A stretch of 64,000 nucleotides of DNA. It comes from Edaphochlamys debaryana (lineage: Eukaryota; Chlorophyta; Chlorophyceae; Chlamydomonadales). The position numbers were made by a program, and so were the translations under genes. The first letter of the stretch is position 1, and each line of letters begins with the position of its first letter. The stretch spans positions 1-64,000 of the forward strand of contig JAEHOE010000081.1 of assembly GCA_016858145.1 (NCBI GenBank), given 5' to 3'. The notes below the pieces were generated by a model. That model ran no database searches. It was not told where the DNA came from and saw only the letters and a program-made list of their open reading frames with translations. Shown piece by piece: positions 10,859 to 22,594 of the stretch.

Positions 10859-13538
10859 ATGGGCTCCCGCATGCGGCTGCCGCCCACCCCCGACCCCACC
10901 GCAGACCCTCCCGAAGCATTACGACCGGCCCTCCTTCAATCCCTCACGGTCTACGCCTGCGCCACGCTCCGATACCATGGCCTCTACCGCCACCGAGATG
11001 CGTCCCTCGCTTGGGCCCGCGCCGCCACCGTCGCCATCCTTTATGCCGCCGCACCCGCCGCCTTCCCCGACACGCCGCCGGACCTACGGCCACCCACCTC
11101 GACATGCCCCCCCTCCACCGTCTGCCTCCCACCCAACTACCCCGCCAGCTTCCCCCTGGACCCTGCCGCCCTCTCCGCCGCCTTCAACGAGCTTCATTGC
11201 CTCCGCAGCTCCCTGGTGATCACCGTCATGGACAAATGCTCGGAGAACTTCGTCGCCATATGCCCCGCCCTGTACGACACGGTCGTGCGTGCCGACTTGT
11301 CTGCCTCCGCCTTCTACCAACCCCTGCCCGACGGCGCCTATGACGCCCTCATCCGTGCGACGGGGGCTGCGCTCGCCGCCATCCCCATCCCCGCCAACAT
11401 CTGCCCCCGCCTCCCTTTCCACCCGGACGGCCCCCCTCCCACCTACTACATGACTTACAAAGCCCACAAGGCCAAGCCCGCCTACCGCTTCATCACTGCG
11501 TCACCCCAAATCCCTACCACCGACGCCGCCATCGTGCTCACCGCCGCCCTCCGTGGCGTTGACGCCGGGCTCCCCGGCCTATGGAAGACCCTCATGCCCC
11601 TCATCCCCGCCCGGCCTTTCCATGTCCGCAGCCCCGAGCAAGCCCTCGACGTCCTCCACGCCGCCTCCTCCCGTCCCCTGCCTTTCAGCGCCGCCGCCGA
11701 GGCCGGCCGCCTCACCGTCAACAGCAACCCCGTTCCCCCATCCTTCCCCGCCCCGCCGCCCCCCGCCGCCACCTCGGAGCATGCCGACTTCCGTGCCACC
11801 TTCGACGCCCCCCCTCCCCCTGGCCCAGCTCTGCCCGCCAACACTGTCCAGTACTCCCCTCCCCTCCCATACCTCACCACCATTCCCCCGAGCGTTGCCG
11901 TCACCTCCACCTACCACTTCCCTCCCTGGCTCGGCATCCCGCCGCTCACCAGCCCCTGTGTGCAGACTTTTGACGTGGAGCGGTTATTCACCAACCTGCC
12001 GCCCGCCCTCCTCATTCGGAACATCGGCGAGATTATCCGCCTGGTCTTCACTGAGCTGCACAGCAACGCTGCCTTCCTCCGCGTCTCCGTCAAAGACCCC
12101 TCCGTCGTCTCCTGGCTCCCGGCCAGCCACCAGGACAAGGGCAAGCCTCCTGCTGGTACCTGCACGCTCTCCGCCGGGAGCATCATCCAACTGCTTACAA
12201 CCCTCCTCTCCTCCGCTACCGCCAGCTACCGCGGAGAGCACCACCTGCAAGTCAGCGGCGTGGCCATGGGAGCCAACTTCGCCTCCTTTGCCGCCAACCT
12301 TGCCCTCGCCTACCCCGAGCTCAAATTCATGCGCCAGCTCTACGCCGCCGCCTTCTCCCCCCCACCCGCCCCAATCTCCGCCGGCATGGACCTCCTTCTT
12401 GCCCCTCCGCCCCCATCCCCCGCCCTTGCCCTCGATATCCTCCTCGCCTTTGTCAACACCCTGAGGTACACCGATGACGTGGGGTCGGCACACAATCCCT
12501 TCTTCACCTCCCTCATGTACACGGACTCCTTTTTTCCACGGCTTACACGGTGTCTACCCGCCGGACCTCAAACTCACCGTCTCCGCCGCCTCCACAGCCG
12601 CCGAACCCGCCGTCCCCTACCTCACCTTCGCCATCACCGCCCACCCTCACCCCACCCGCCTGCACCACGTCACCTTCACCACCACCCCCTACTGTCGCTT
12701 CTTCAGCCCCGCCTTCGCCTCCCTGCCCCTCGCCCGTTTCGCCCCTTTCGCCTCCATGACGGCCGTGCATACCAAGCTCAACGTCGCAGTCCACGCCCTC
12801 CTCGCCCTCGCCCGAACCAGCTCCTTCCTCCCCGCCTTCAAAGTAGCCGCTGCCGACACCCTCAAGCGTCTGCACCTGCGCGGCTTCCCCCTCACCTTCC
12901 TCCGCCAAGCCGTACGCAGTTTCCACCGCCACCACATCGCCGCTGTTCCCGGCCACCCACCCATCACAAGCCTCCTCCGCCTGGTACCCCGCACGACCGC
13001 CCGCCGCCCCCAAGCCCGCACCGCCACCACAAACCACCTCCCTCACCACCCCCCTCGCCCCCGCCGCCACACGTACCCCCACCGCCACCCCTGCCCCTGC
13101 CGCCTCCTTTTCCCCCTCCGCCTCCCTTCCCGCCCCGCCACCCTTTCCCCCGCCACCCACCATTTCCACCACCCCCTCCCCCTGCCGCCGCCACCCCCCC
13201 GCCGCAAGCCACTGCCTCTGCCGCCTCCACCGCCACCCCCGCCGCCATCGTCGCCGCCGCCGCCCTCGCCACCCCCCCCTCCACGCCCCCCCACCGCCTC
13301 CTCTGACCTCTCCGCCGCCCCGCCGCCGCCGCCCCCCGCCGTCGCCACCGACCCCACCTCCACCTCCCCCGCCAGCACCCCCGCCACCGACACCGCCCCC
13401 CGCCGCCGCCCCCGCCACCCCCGCCGCCGTCACCTCACCACCCCCGCCGCCGCCGCCACCCCCGCCGCCCCGCCACCCCCGCCGCCCGCACCCCGCCGCC
13501 GCCACCGCAGCCCCCACCGCCGCCTCCGCCGCCGCTGA
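10859..13538 (+). pseudogene. Penelope-like reverse transcriptase, frameshifted
   Basis: RT motifs appear in the order expected for Penelope-like enzymes. VMDKCSENFVAICPALYD comes first, then YYMTYKAHKAKPAYRFI (the K-x-HK/RPI-like block), then FDVERLFTNLP (motif A, compare D-x-x-SLYTN-x-P), GVAMGANFASFAANLAL (motif B) and NTLRYTDDVG (motif C, YxDD with both catalytic aspartates). It then continues as GVYPPDLKLTV. The frame breaks at a T-run around 12530-12535: upstream motifs are in one frame and the GVYPPDLKL part in another, which runs to 13538. The first in-frame Met inside the element is 10859, but upstream coding may be truncated. The enzyme would copy element RNA at nicked chromosomal DNA. 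A one-base homopolymer error in the assembly is an alternative to true decay. Group II or LINE RTs fit the motifs less well. Confidence 0.75.
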
Positions 13539-13803
13539 CCGCCCCCACCCCCGCCGACTCCGCCGCCGCCCTCCCCCCCGCCGCCGCCAGCCATCCCGCC
13601 GCCCACCACCCCCACCGCGCCACCCCCGCCCACCGCCGCCTCCGCCGCCGGCGCCCCGCCCGCCCCCGCCGCCCCGCCCCCCGCTTCCGGCAGGCCGTGG
13701 TTTGCGTCTTCCGCAATCCGCTGGTACCCGCGTCCGCTCCACCCTCCCGCCACCCCCGGCTACAGCCACGGCGACCGCGTCCCCAGACATTGTCGTGAGC
13801 CGC

Positions 13804-14795
13804 ATGGCCAGCGGATGGCTCAGTGCGGAACGGCATGGACTCCTGCCTAACGACCCTCAATTGGCCAGATTGTCCTTCGGCGACTTCGAGCTCCTGCGCT
13901 ACCTGCTCCTTTGTCTCTACTCACCAGCCGAGCTGGACATCCACCCCTGGTGCCACGACTGGCTGCAGGCCTGCATTGACCTGCACCTCTGGCGCCTGGT
14001 GCGCGCCGGGTCGGCATATCGCACCATGGCAACCCCGCAGCCCACCCCCGCCGCCCCCCCGCCGCCGCCACCGCCACCGCCGCCACCACCCCCGCTTGCA
14101 CTCCTGCCGCCGCCGCCGCCCTCTTCGCCGCCGCCGCCTCCTCCACCTCCACCGCCGCCGCCCCCACCCACCGCTGCCCCTCGCCGCCGCTACCCCTCCA
14201 CCGCCGCCGCCGCCGCCGCAACACCGCCCCTCCCCCCGCCGCCGCCGCCCAGCACCTCCGCCCACCCAACCCACCCCAGGCCCCCGGGGGCGCCCCCGCC
14301 GTCCCACCCATGCAGCCCCCTCCCGCCGCCGCCCGCCCTTCGCCCCGCAGCCGCCGCCGCCACCTCAAACCTGGCCGCCGCCGCCGCCCGCCGCCCTGGC
14401 GTACAACGCCCTCATATATGCCCACAACGCCGCCATGCTCGATCACGCCCATCGCGCAGCGTACGACGCCGCCATGCGCGCAGCCGATCTCATCATGACC
14501 CTGCAGCCGGGCCCCGCCCCCGCCCCGCCCGCTGCAGCCCCCCCCCGTGGTTCCGCCCGCCGGCGGAGTCCCCCACGCCGCCGGCCATGCCCCGGCCCCA
14601 GGTCCGGCGCACGCACCCCCTGGCCCGCCGCCAGCCCCAGCCCAACCGCAGCCCCCTGCGCCGCCCCCCGCGCACCCGCCGCCGCCCCTCGGGCCCGACG
14701 ATGATCCCTGGGACTTCCTCATGCTGGACCTCACCCTCGCACCGTACGGTGGCTGGATTCCGTACGGAGGCCCTCCCGCGAACGGCACCGCCTAG
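13804..14795 (+). pseudogene. Proline-rich downstream frame of the Penelope-like element
   Basis: A conserved-looking start (MASGWLSAERHGLLPNDPQL, then a Leu-rich stretch around FELLRYLLLCLYSP) is followed by long Pro/Ala tracts, a helix-like block (AALAYNALIYAHNAAML) and a distinct C-terminus (DDDPWDFLMLDLTLAPYGGW) ending at 14795. These pieces lie in three different frames, switching at about 14250 and 14540 within C-rich runs, so at least two indels are present. The function is not recognised. It may be the C-terminal part of the RT polyprotein or a separate protein. Confidence 0.5.
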
Positions 14796-15377
14796 ACGGG
14801 GCCACGCACCTGCTGGCAGGGGGGCCCTCAGCCGGCAGGGGCCGCCCCGGTATGCCTCGGCGTTTTTTAGTGGTTTCCTGCGGCTCTCGTCTCACTATGG
14901 TTATTTGGAGTGGATAGTTTGTCAGCTTATCAGCCACGCGGAGTCGTGGAGCACCTGTGGACCGCCGACGGGCGCGGGTGCATGGGCCTGTGTCGTCTCT
15001 GGAGTTCCGCGGGGGAGGCCGGCCTGTCAGGCCACAGGCTACGTGGGAGTGTGGCCGGGCAGTTGTACGGGCGTAGGGCGGGGCCCGTGTTGCGGGCAGC
15101 CGGGGATCAGCGAGCTCAGCCGGGCTTCGTCGTCGCCTTTTGCCTTTTTGTTCTGCAGTACATCCCTACGTTTGTTGTTCCCCTTACGTTTGTTGCCCCC
15201 CTACGTTGGCTGCAGGGCTGGTCTGTAGTATGGTTTTGAACGCACGGACAAATGGGACGGCTGTCATCACCGGGGAGCTCAGCGGAGCCCGGACATGTAG
15301 CAAAACAGGAATACACCTTCGCCCCGTCGCCCGACGCCGGCAGCCCAGGCTCTCGCCTCCGTGCCTGAAGCCCAGCC

Positions 15378-16297
15378 CGTCGTCCCCAACGGCCATGCCT
15401 CGGGCCTCAGCCCTCCCGTCTCTGTGTCTGTGCCAGCGGCTCCGCCGCCCCCCCCCCCCCGCCCGACGCGCTCAGCCCACGCCCCAGGCCCCACCTGCAG
15501 CAGCACACGACTCGCACGACCCTCCCACTTCCGCACGCCCGCTGGGCTTCATCTTCATCACAGCTAACCAGCACCCAGCCGACAGCTCACAACGGTCAGC
15601 TCTGCGCAGCCCCGTCGCGTATATCTCTATGTCGACCGGTCGATGCGGCCGGTGTCTACGAGCGATGCTGCATCAGACTACGCTACTTCCCACTTCGCAC
15701 CTCCGTGCCCACGCCACGCCTCTCCGCCTCCGGCTCCTCCGGGTCTCCGTCCCAGGCACGTATTGCCCTAGGCCCCCAAAACTCCTTTTCTCCCGCCGCT
15801 TCACGTAGCTCCTAGACGCACGGGCTGGGATCGGGGTCAGCATCTTCACAGTGGCATCTTCCGCCCACCTCGTACGACACCAGGGAGCTCAGCCCTTCAG
15901 GCGGCGACCCGCCGCAGCCGGCTTCTTTCCCCCCAGCTCGCATTTTGCACACACCGCACTTTACGCTCGGTTAGGGCTGCAGCTGACTCGTCTTCTTCGT
16001 CTCCACCACCTGCAGGTGAGCGCTCGCGCATGATGACCATAGTGGACTGGCACGCTTCACGGCTGGGGGCTTCTTCAAGCGGCTCAGGAAAGTGCTACTC
16101 GCGCCTGTATCCCATAGTGCCTGTAGCAGCCTGCTAGGGGTAACCGGCGCAGCTCTACGTCGTCAACAGCAACAGCATGCCGGTTACTCTAGCATAGCCG
16201 CTATCAGCCGCATCACCGACTACATCTTCTGCGCGTACCACTCCGTGTAGTGCTAGATAGCCTTGCTGCTTGTGTGCTGCGCGGGGGCTATGCCCGC
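15378..16297 (+). repeat. Retroelement 3' region, repeated at 25071-25985
   Basis: About 0.92 kb is nearly identical to 25071-25985, with small differences in a C-run and scattered bases. It ends in both places at GGCTATGCCCGC, which can form a terminal hairpin (GCGGG stem, CCCGC partner). I see no coding content. Confidence 0.88.
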
Positions 16298-16310
16298 ATC
16301 CCTCGTACCA
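16298..16310 (+). repeat. Target-site duplication, right, of the Penelope-like element
   Basis: This is an exact copy of the 13-bp left duplication at 10715-10727, directly after the conserved element terminus. Confidence 0.85.
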
Positions 16311-16844
16311 CAGTGTGGCCCTAGAGGCAGTCAGCTAGCGCCTCCTTCCTGCTCTCGCTCCAAACGCCATCCAGCCGCCAAAACCCAAAACCACTGTGCT
16401 GCCTACTGCTTTCACCTCCGCCAAGCCCGGCAAAGGCTCGTTGCCTGCCCCTGCTCCTGCACCGAAGGCGCCGCGTCCGACCTAGCGCGGATGCCGGTGC
16501 ACGCTGGCTTGCCATTGTGTTGGCCCCTGCAGGCAAGCCCCCACCGGCTGCACGTTGCACTGACTCGACGGGCGTGCTGCAGTTCTGTGGCTTAACCGCA
16601 GGGACCGTCTCCCCCACTCCCGCCGTGCAGTGTGCAGCACACGTCTTCCCAAGCAACCCTGCTGCCTCACCCCGCGCCGCCTTGCCCCCACGCTTTCATC
16701 CATCTCCTCTCCCTCGTCCTCCCCTCCCTCCACCGCCTACGGCTGCGCCAAAGCAACGCATTTTCCAACCCAACCACCACCATACCGCCCCAAACCACAC
16801 CAGTCACCGCCTCAGTCCCTGTCCACGGCCAGGTCCTCCACCTC
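16311..16844. other. Noncoding stretch between retroelement and microsatellite
   Basis: Before the insertion this followed directly on 10714. No gene is recognised. Its last ~70 bp (about 16774-16845) match 8228-8305 downstream of ankyrin gene A, including the short CCTCCACCTCCACC stretch from which the adjacent microsatellite appears to have grown. Confidence 0.55.
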
Positions 16845-17582
16845 CACCCCTCCCATCCACTCCACCATCCACTCCACCTCCACCTCCACCTTCCACCTCC
16901 ACCTCCACCTCCTGACCTCCACCTCCTGACCTCCACCTCCACCTCCTGACCTCCACCTCCTGACCTCCACCTCCACCTCCTGACCTCCACCTCCACCTCC
17001 ACCTCCACCTCCACCTCCACCTCCACCTCCACCTCCCTCCACCTCCACCTCCACCTCCACCTCCACCTCCACCTCCACCTCCACCTCCACCTCCACCTCC
17101 ACCTCCACCTCCACCTCCACCTCCACCTCCACCTCCACCTCCACCTCCACCTCCACCTCCACCTCCACCTCCACCTCCACCTCCACCTCCACCTCCACCT
17201 CCACCTCCCACCATCCACCTCCACCTCCACCTCCACCTCCACCTCCACCTCCACCTCCACCTCCACCTCCACCTCCACCTCCACCTCCACCTCCCCCTCC
17301 ACCTCCACCTCCACCTCCACCTCCACCTCCACCTCCACCTCCACCTCCACCTCCACCTCCACCTCCACCTCCCCCTCCACCTCCACCTCCACCTCCACCA
17401 CCTCCACCTCCACCTCCACCTCCACCTCCCCCTCCACCTCCACCTCCACCTCCACCTCCACCTCCACCTCCACCTCCACCTCCACCTCCACCTCCACCTC
17501 CACCTCCACCTCCACCTCCACCTCCACCTCCACCTCCACCTCCACCTCCACCTCCACCTCCACCTCCACCTCCACCTCCTCC
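16845..17582 (+). repeat. Hexanucleotide microsatellite (ACCTCC)n, about 740 bp
   Basis: This is a nearly uninterrupted array of ACCTCC units, with a few ACCTCCTG, CCCTCC and ACCACC variants, mostly near 16910-17000, 17200 and 17290-17430. On the other strand it reads as Glu-Val, Gly-Gly or Arg-Trp dipeptide repeats, which are translation artefacts. Confidence 0.95.
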
Positions 17583-17926
17583 TCGCTGCCGAGCGGCCAG
17601 CGGTGTCAGGGGCGAGACCAGGGCGTCCTCCTCCCTCCCTCCCCCAGCCGTAGCTCCGCCGGTAGCACGACATGCCGAGCGCCAGCCCAGCGGGGCCCCA
17701 CCGCACCGCACCGCACCGCACCGGCAGCTGCTGACCGCGGCTCGGGCAGGCCGAGCCCGGCAGGCCTCGCACACCCCGAAGCCGGGCTGCCCAGTGCCTT
17801 GGTGCCAGCCCTGGCAGCCTCCTCGGGTCGGGGGCGTGGGCCCTTGAGCGGCCTTGCGCCCACCCGCCGCGGCAGCATCCAAGTCGGAACGGCCCGACTG
17901 CCCGAACCGGGCGTCACGGCTGGGCT

Positions 17927-18693
17927 ACCGCGGCCCAGTCCACCGCATCCACCGGGGCTGCGAGCTGAGGCGGCGGCGATAGTGGACAGAGGTTGGGGTC
18001 TGCCATCCCACTCCCGCCACAGCTCCTGGAGTGTTCCAAGGTCGCAGCCCAACGTCACTGCACCCACCAGATCCTCCTTGGGGACGTCACCTCTGTGCCA
18101 CGAGGGCGCCTTGCGCAGGAGGGCCCGCATCAGCTCCGGGTGACCCCCAACCGCAGCGGACCGCACGCACTCTGGCTCTCTGGGTGCCAGGCGCACCCCT
18201 GCTCAAGGAGCCACTCACACACCGCCGCATGGCCGCCCTTGGCAGCGGCGGCCAAGGGGCCTAGGGGAGGGATCATACCCTCCAGCGGGCACCCCCGCTC
18301 CGCCAGCCAGCGGCACACGTGCAGCTGGCCGGTGGCAGCGGCGGCCTTCATCAGTGCCGGGGTCAAGCACAGCCCCGTCGCCGCCAGAGCCACCTCCAGG
18401 TTACCCACATCCCCGCTGGCGGCCGTCAGGCACACCAGCTGCAGCCGGCGCTTGTAGGAGAGGGCGCGGCAGGCGCCGGGGGCGGACCAGTGCGCAGCGA
18501 AGGCCGCAGCCGGAGAGGGTTGCGAGAGCCGCACCACGGTGTGCTCCCGAAACTGCTCAGCGGCTGAGCGGCTCACGAGTCTCAGCGTGCAAGCTACCTC
18601 GTTGGGCGGCAGGAAGCTCACGATGCGGCCGAGGATGTCCGGGCCGCAGACCTCCACAGCAGCGAGTGCAACTGGCCTCACCGCCATGACCAA
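17927..18693 (-). pseudogene. Ankyrin gene B: internally deleted, frameshifted family member
   Basis: The N-terminus is well preserved (GPDILGRIVSFLPPNEVACT, then the SYKRRLQLVCLTAASGDVG block and the first ankyrin repeats). A one-base frameshift occurs at about 18180 (after GCAWHPE), then the frame continues as ECVRSAAVGGHPELMRALL. Homology stops at about 17960 (ASARSP), where the sequence jumps directly to a fragment resembling the last exon of paralogues (GGCCCAGTCCACC). The end of exon 1, all of exon 2 and the start of exon 3 are therefore deleted. The (ACCTCC)n array lies 350 bp farther on. The starts at 18693 and 18687 are equivalent. It is not expected to make a functional protein. Confidence 0.78.
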
Positions 18694-19493
18694 CGTTAAC
18701 TAAGATTGGCCTCTTAACAGAAGGATGACGTAGATAACCCTTGTCCGCCGCCCCGGCCTTAACGCACTATAGGACCTATTTGAGACTCCAAAGGACTCAG
18801 AGTAGTTAGCCACGTAGCTACCCTGCGTAGCATGGCTGCACACGCCATGTCCCGTTCGGTATGGCCTCGGCCCCTGGCACCCTGCCTTCCTCCTCGTGCG
18901 TTGCGCGGCAGCGGCTACACCGGCACCATCAGCAGCATCCCCCGTCATCGATCTAACTACACTGCACGGCCCCTGCGAGCACAGAACCCCCCACCCCCGC
19001 CTCACACCAAGACCCGCCCGACGGTCTACGCCAGCCGTCAGTGCCGCTCACAACCGCACGCGTGTCTTGTCCCCCGCACACACCACCCAGCAGCCAGCAC
19101 CCTTGCTCGGCCCGGGAGGCCTTGCCCGCCCGCGCAACTGGCATTGGGGGCCGAGCTCCACCGCCCCCTAATTCCCCATAACTCTTTAATACCCTGTATC
19201 TCCGCCTCCGCCCCCTCCGGCCCCCCTTGCGCGCCAGGTCGGGCAGAGACGTGGGCCGGGCCGGGCAGCACGGCAGTAGCATGAGGGGGGGGGGGCACAG
19301 CCTGCCTTGCGCAAAGCCAACTCCAATGGACATGACACCCCACCTCCCCACCGCCCGTACGCAGTGCCTGGGGGACACAGGCTCCTGGCTGCTGCCTTCG
19401 AACCTCGGCCTCAGTCCCTTACTGAGATACCCCAGATGCCCCCTCCCGCTCATGCCTTGCCCTTCTCTCTCCGGTAGGTATGCTACCACTGCG
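18694..19493. other. Intergenic region between ankyrin B 5' end and ankyrin C 3' end
   Basis: About 800 bp with no recognisable gene. It should include the promoter side of B and the 3'UTR of C. Short open frames are low-complexity and unsupported. Confidence 0.5.
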
Positions 19494-21485
19494 CTAGTCG
19501 CCTCCCTCCTCGTCATCGCCTACTTCCTCCTCCCCCTTGCACTTCGCTCGCTTCCCCTCGTCCTCCCCTGCCGCCTCGACCTCCTCAACCTTGCCAGCCC
19601 GGCCCCTATCCGCATCGGTCTGCGCCTCCGCCTTCACCCACGCCTGCACCTCAACCCACCAACCCGCCAGGCGGCGTGCGGAGTTGATCGCCCTCGCCGC
19701 CGCGGCCCAGTCCACCTCCCCCATGATCCCCCGCAGCCAGCGCAGCGCCGGCAGGGGCGCCTCATGTATAATTGCAGCGCGGACCAACATTTTGCTCCCC
19801 AGCTCTGTGCGGCCCAGGGGCACGCTCAGGCGCCGCAGGGCCTCCAGGGTCAGCAGGTCGCCGTTCCCCGCCGCCGTCGAGTACGGGTGGCTAGCCAGGG
19901 AGGAAGCTGCCTGCAATGGCACGGACACGGAGAGTGCTTGGGAGGTGGAGGTGCAAGAGCGGGGCGCAGCAGGAGAGGCTAGGGTGGTGCAGCCGACAGC
20001 GGAGATAGAGGCGCACAACGGCTCTACCCTGCGCCTTGCACGGTTGCCGCACCTGCACACCCACGCCCCACTCCGCCAGCAGCTCGAGCACAGCCGCGCA
20101 GCCGCCCTCGGTAGCGTGCAGCCAGGGATTTGAGCCATGGCCCACCCCCCTCTCGTGCAGCCACGTCACCAGCTCCAGGCTCCCGGACCGGAGGGCTATT
20201 TCAATGGCCTCTAGCCCTCTGGCGTGCAGCGCTTCGGCCCCACACGTCTCCACCACCCAGCTGACCGTCTCCACGCGCCCCGAGTCACACGCATAACCCA
20301 CCAGCTCCCCAGGCGAAGGCAGCTGGCAGCCCGCGGCGTGCAGCGCCCGCAGCACCTCCGTGTGGCCCCACTCTGCAGCCGTGTTGCACTGCGACGGCTT
20401 GGGCCGCAAGCCCCGGGCCAGCAGCCAGCGCACGGCATCGGCCCGACCTCGCCCGGCTGCTGCGTCAATCGCCGTGGCGTCGACCGGAAAGCCCATGCCC
20501 TCCACCAGCAGGGTCAGCCGGGCGACGCCGTCCGGGCAGGCGGCGGCGGCTTCGCAGGCCTCTGCATGCCGCTCTGCGCCCTGCAGGGAGGGCCGCAGGG
20601 CCGCAAGCGTCGACGCAGTAAGGGAGGCACGAGGGGAGGGCATCATTCCATTCCAGCTCACTGACCTTCTGGCCCCCCCTCCCCCACCTGCTCCAGCAGC
20701 CACGCCACCTTGGCCGCCCAGTCGGGGGTGGGGCTGCGAGCTGAGGCGGCAGCAGCAGCCGTCAGCATGTGTGGGTCAGTGCCGTCTCCCATCTCTCGCC
20801 ACAGCTCCTGGACAGTTCCCAGGTCACAGCCCTCCGCCGCTGCCTTCAGCAAGCTCTCCGCCGAATCCTGTTCGCTCGCGTCCGGTGGGCCCTTGCGCAG
20901 GAGGGCCCGCATGAGCTCCGGGTGACCCCCTTCCGCAGCTGAGATCACACACTCCTCGCTCCATGCGCACCCCTGGTCCAGGAGCCACTCACACACCGCC
21001 GCATGGCCGCCCCTGGCGGCGGCGGCTAGGAGACTGTCAAGCTTTTCAGGTCCGGCGAAAGGGCTATCGAACCGTTCAGGTCCCTCCAGCGGGCATCCCC
21101 GCTCCACCAGCCAGCGGCACACGTGCAGCTGGCCGGCGGCAGCGGCAGTCGCCATCACCTCCACGGTCGGACACAGCCCCGCCGCCGCCAGCGCCACCTC
21201 AAGGTTACCCACATCCCCGCTGGCGGCCGTCAGGCACACCAGCTGCAGCCGGCGCTTGTAGGAGAGGGCGCGGCAGCCGGTGGGCGCGGACCAGCGCGTG
21301 GCGAAGGCACCAGCCGGGGAGGGCTGCGAGAGCCGCACCACGGTGTGCTCCCGGAACTGCTCAGCTGTAGAGCGGCTCACGAGCCGCAGCGTGCAAGCTA
21401 TCTCGCTGGGCGGCAGGAAGCTCGCGATGCGGCTGAGGATGTCTGGGCAGCAGACCTCCGCGAGGACACTCGGGGCTTCCTCCAT
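19494..21485 (-). CDS. Ankyrin gene C: F-box-like/ankyrin repeat protein, intact
   Basis: Three exons (20688-21485, 20053-20580, 19494-19910) join in phase 0 with GT-AG introns and give 580 residues. Residues 1-45 carry the F-box-like block (PDILSRIASFLPPSEIACTL). About ten degenerate ankyrin repeats follow, recognisable from the recurring pattern of GGHxxV/ExxLLxxGCxW or GRADAVRWLLARGLRP. The last exon adds two more repeats (NGDLLTLEALRRLSVPLG, PLPALRWLRGIMGEVDW) and an acidic/Lys C-terminal tail of about 45 residues that paralogues lack. A role as an E3-ligase adaptor is possible but inferred. An in-frame Met at 21608 would add 41 residues and is shared with paralogue D. The 5' flank is a recent duplicate of that of D. 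Confidence 0.8.
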
Positions 21486-21847
21486 GTTCAGCGCATATAT
21501 GATGGGCAGGAGAGTTGTGATATGCATAATATGCTGCACTGAGGAGTGCGGTTGTCGGTTGCGTGTTTGCGCCGGGGCCTCTGCTGCTTGCAATGAGATC
21601 GTATCCATGACATGTTATGCGAGTATTCGCCCGCACACGAAGGAACATGATGGCAACCAAGCCCTGCTGTTTCCCCTCCAGGCTTCTTTGGGGCGAGCAC
21701 GCTGCCTACCTCTTGCACCTCTCGGGGCACCACCCCGCCAGTCCGTAGCAGTCGGTCGGTCCGCGCTCCCCGAGCCTCGCAAGCTCCCACTTGTCGCCTC
21801 CGGTTGCAGACTCTGCTCTCCCCTCCCCCTCCCCCTCGCTCCATGCC
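21486..21847. repeat. Duplicated flank between ankyrin C and the NOC4 fragment (empty retroelement site)
   Basis: Nearly identical to 24764-25057 plus 25986-26067, except that the second copy holds a 928-bp retroelement insertion. Bases 21766-21779 (CTCCCCGAGCCTCG) are the uninterrupted target site, present once here and twice around the insertion. Confidence 0.88.
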
Positions 21848-22474
21848 TCACGCGCCCCCCGCCCCCGCCCCCTCCGGCTGCAGCGCCCATCCGCCCCAGT
21901 CCTCCGCGTCCGCCCCCCCGGGCCCAAACAGGGCAACCGGCGCCTTGCCCGCCGGGTAGAAGGCCACGGGGGCCGCCTTGAGCCGGCGCCCCAGCTCCCC
22001 ACGCACCAGCGCCGCGTAGCCGCCGCCCCCCGCCGCAGCGCCCCCCGCCGCCCCCGCCCCCGCCCCCAGCAGGGCGTCCAGGGCCACCTCGGCGGTCTTG
22101 GTGCGGTCCGTGAGGTCCTTGTCGAGCACACCCACGAAGGCAGAGACCTGGCAGGGGGGGAGGTAAGAGGGATGGGTGGGGGTGAGTGGAGGAGGTGGGG
22201 AAGGGGCCGCGGCAAGTAGCACAGGGCCTGAGGGACACGCTCATCAGTCGCCCAGCCTCCTCAACCCCAGTGACAACAGGGGATCAGTCCTCACCCACGC
22301 ACATAACAAGGATCCCTACGAGACCTAAACCACCCCTCCCCCTGCTCCCCAGCTCCACCTGCGGGCAGTAGTGGCTCCTCAGCGCCTCCAGCTCCCACAG
22401 AGAGCTCTCCACCGCCCGGGACCTGGCGGGGTCCGGCTGGGCCTCGTCGTACACGTCCACCCCGCGCCGGGCCC
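21848..22474 (-). pseudogene. Truncated duplicate of the 3' end of NOC4
   Basis: It contains the complete last exon (21848-22147, beginning VSAFVGVLDKDLTDRTKTAE and ending in the same stop as NOC4) and the end of the preceding exon (22359-22474). The intervening intron is nearly identical to that of the full gene. Homology ends abruptly at about 22474 (after cgccgggccc), where NOC4 continues and this copy switches to unrelated sequence leading into ankyrin D. No upstream exons exist, so it cannot encode NOC4. It marks the edge of a segmental duplication that also contains ankyrin C. Confidence 0.88.
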
Positions 22475-22594
22475 GACGTTTTGTAGCCGCCGTCCCCTCG
22501 GACATCCGCAAGCACTTTGCAAGCCATGTACACAGCACACCGCACCTTTGACTGCCCCACACAGCTCCCCAGCCACAGGCCCCTCCCCCGACCC

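Larger units (their letters stand above)
10728..16297 (+). mobile_element. Penelope-like retroelement, 5.57 kb, flanked by 13-bp target-site duplication
   Basis: The element carries a Penelope-type reverse transcriptase at 10859-13538, a proline-rich downstream frame ending at 14795, and about 1.5 kb of 3' noncoding sequence ending in GGCTATGCCCGC. No long terminal repeats are seen. The variable-length 13-bp duplication and a 5'-truncated sibling at 25058-25985 fit target-primed insertion. The 5' boundary falls inside an open frame, so this copy may itself be 5'-truncated. No GIY-YIG endonuclease domain was recognised. It inserted 147 bp upstream of ankyrin gene A, in the opposite orientation. 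Confidence 0.82.

Noticed and set aside
16845..17580. Long Glu-Val, Gly-Gly and Arg-Trp repeat proteins on the minus strand
   Set aside because: They are translations of the ACCTCC microsatellite in three frames.
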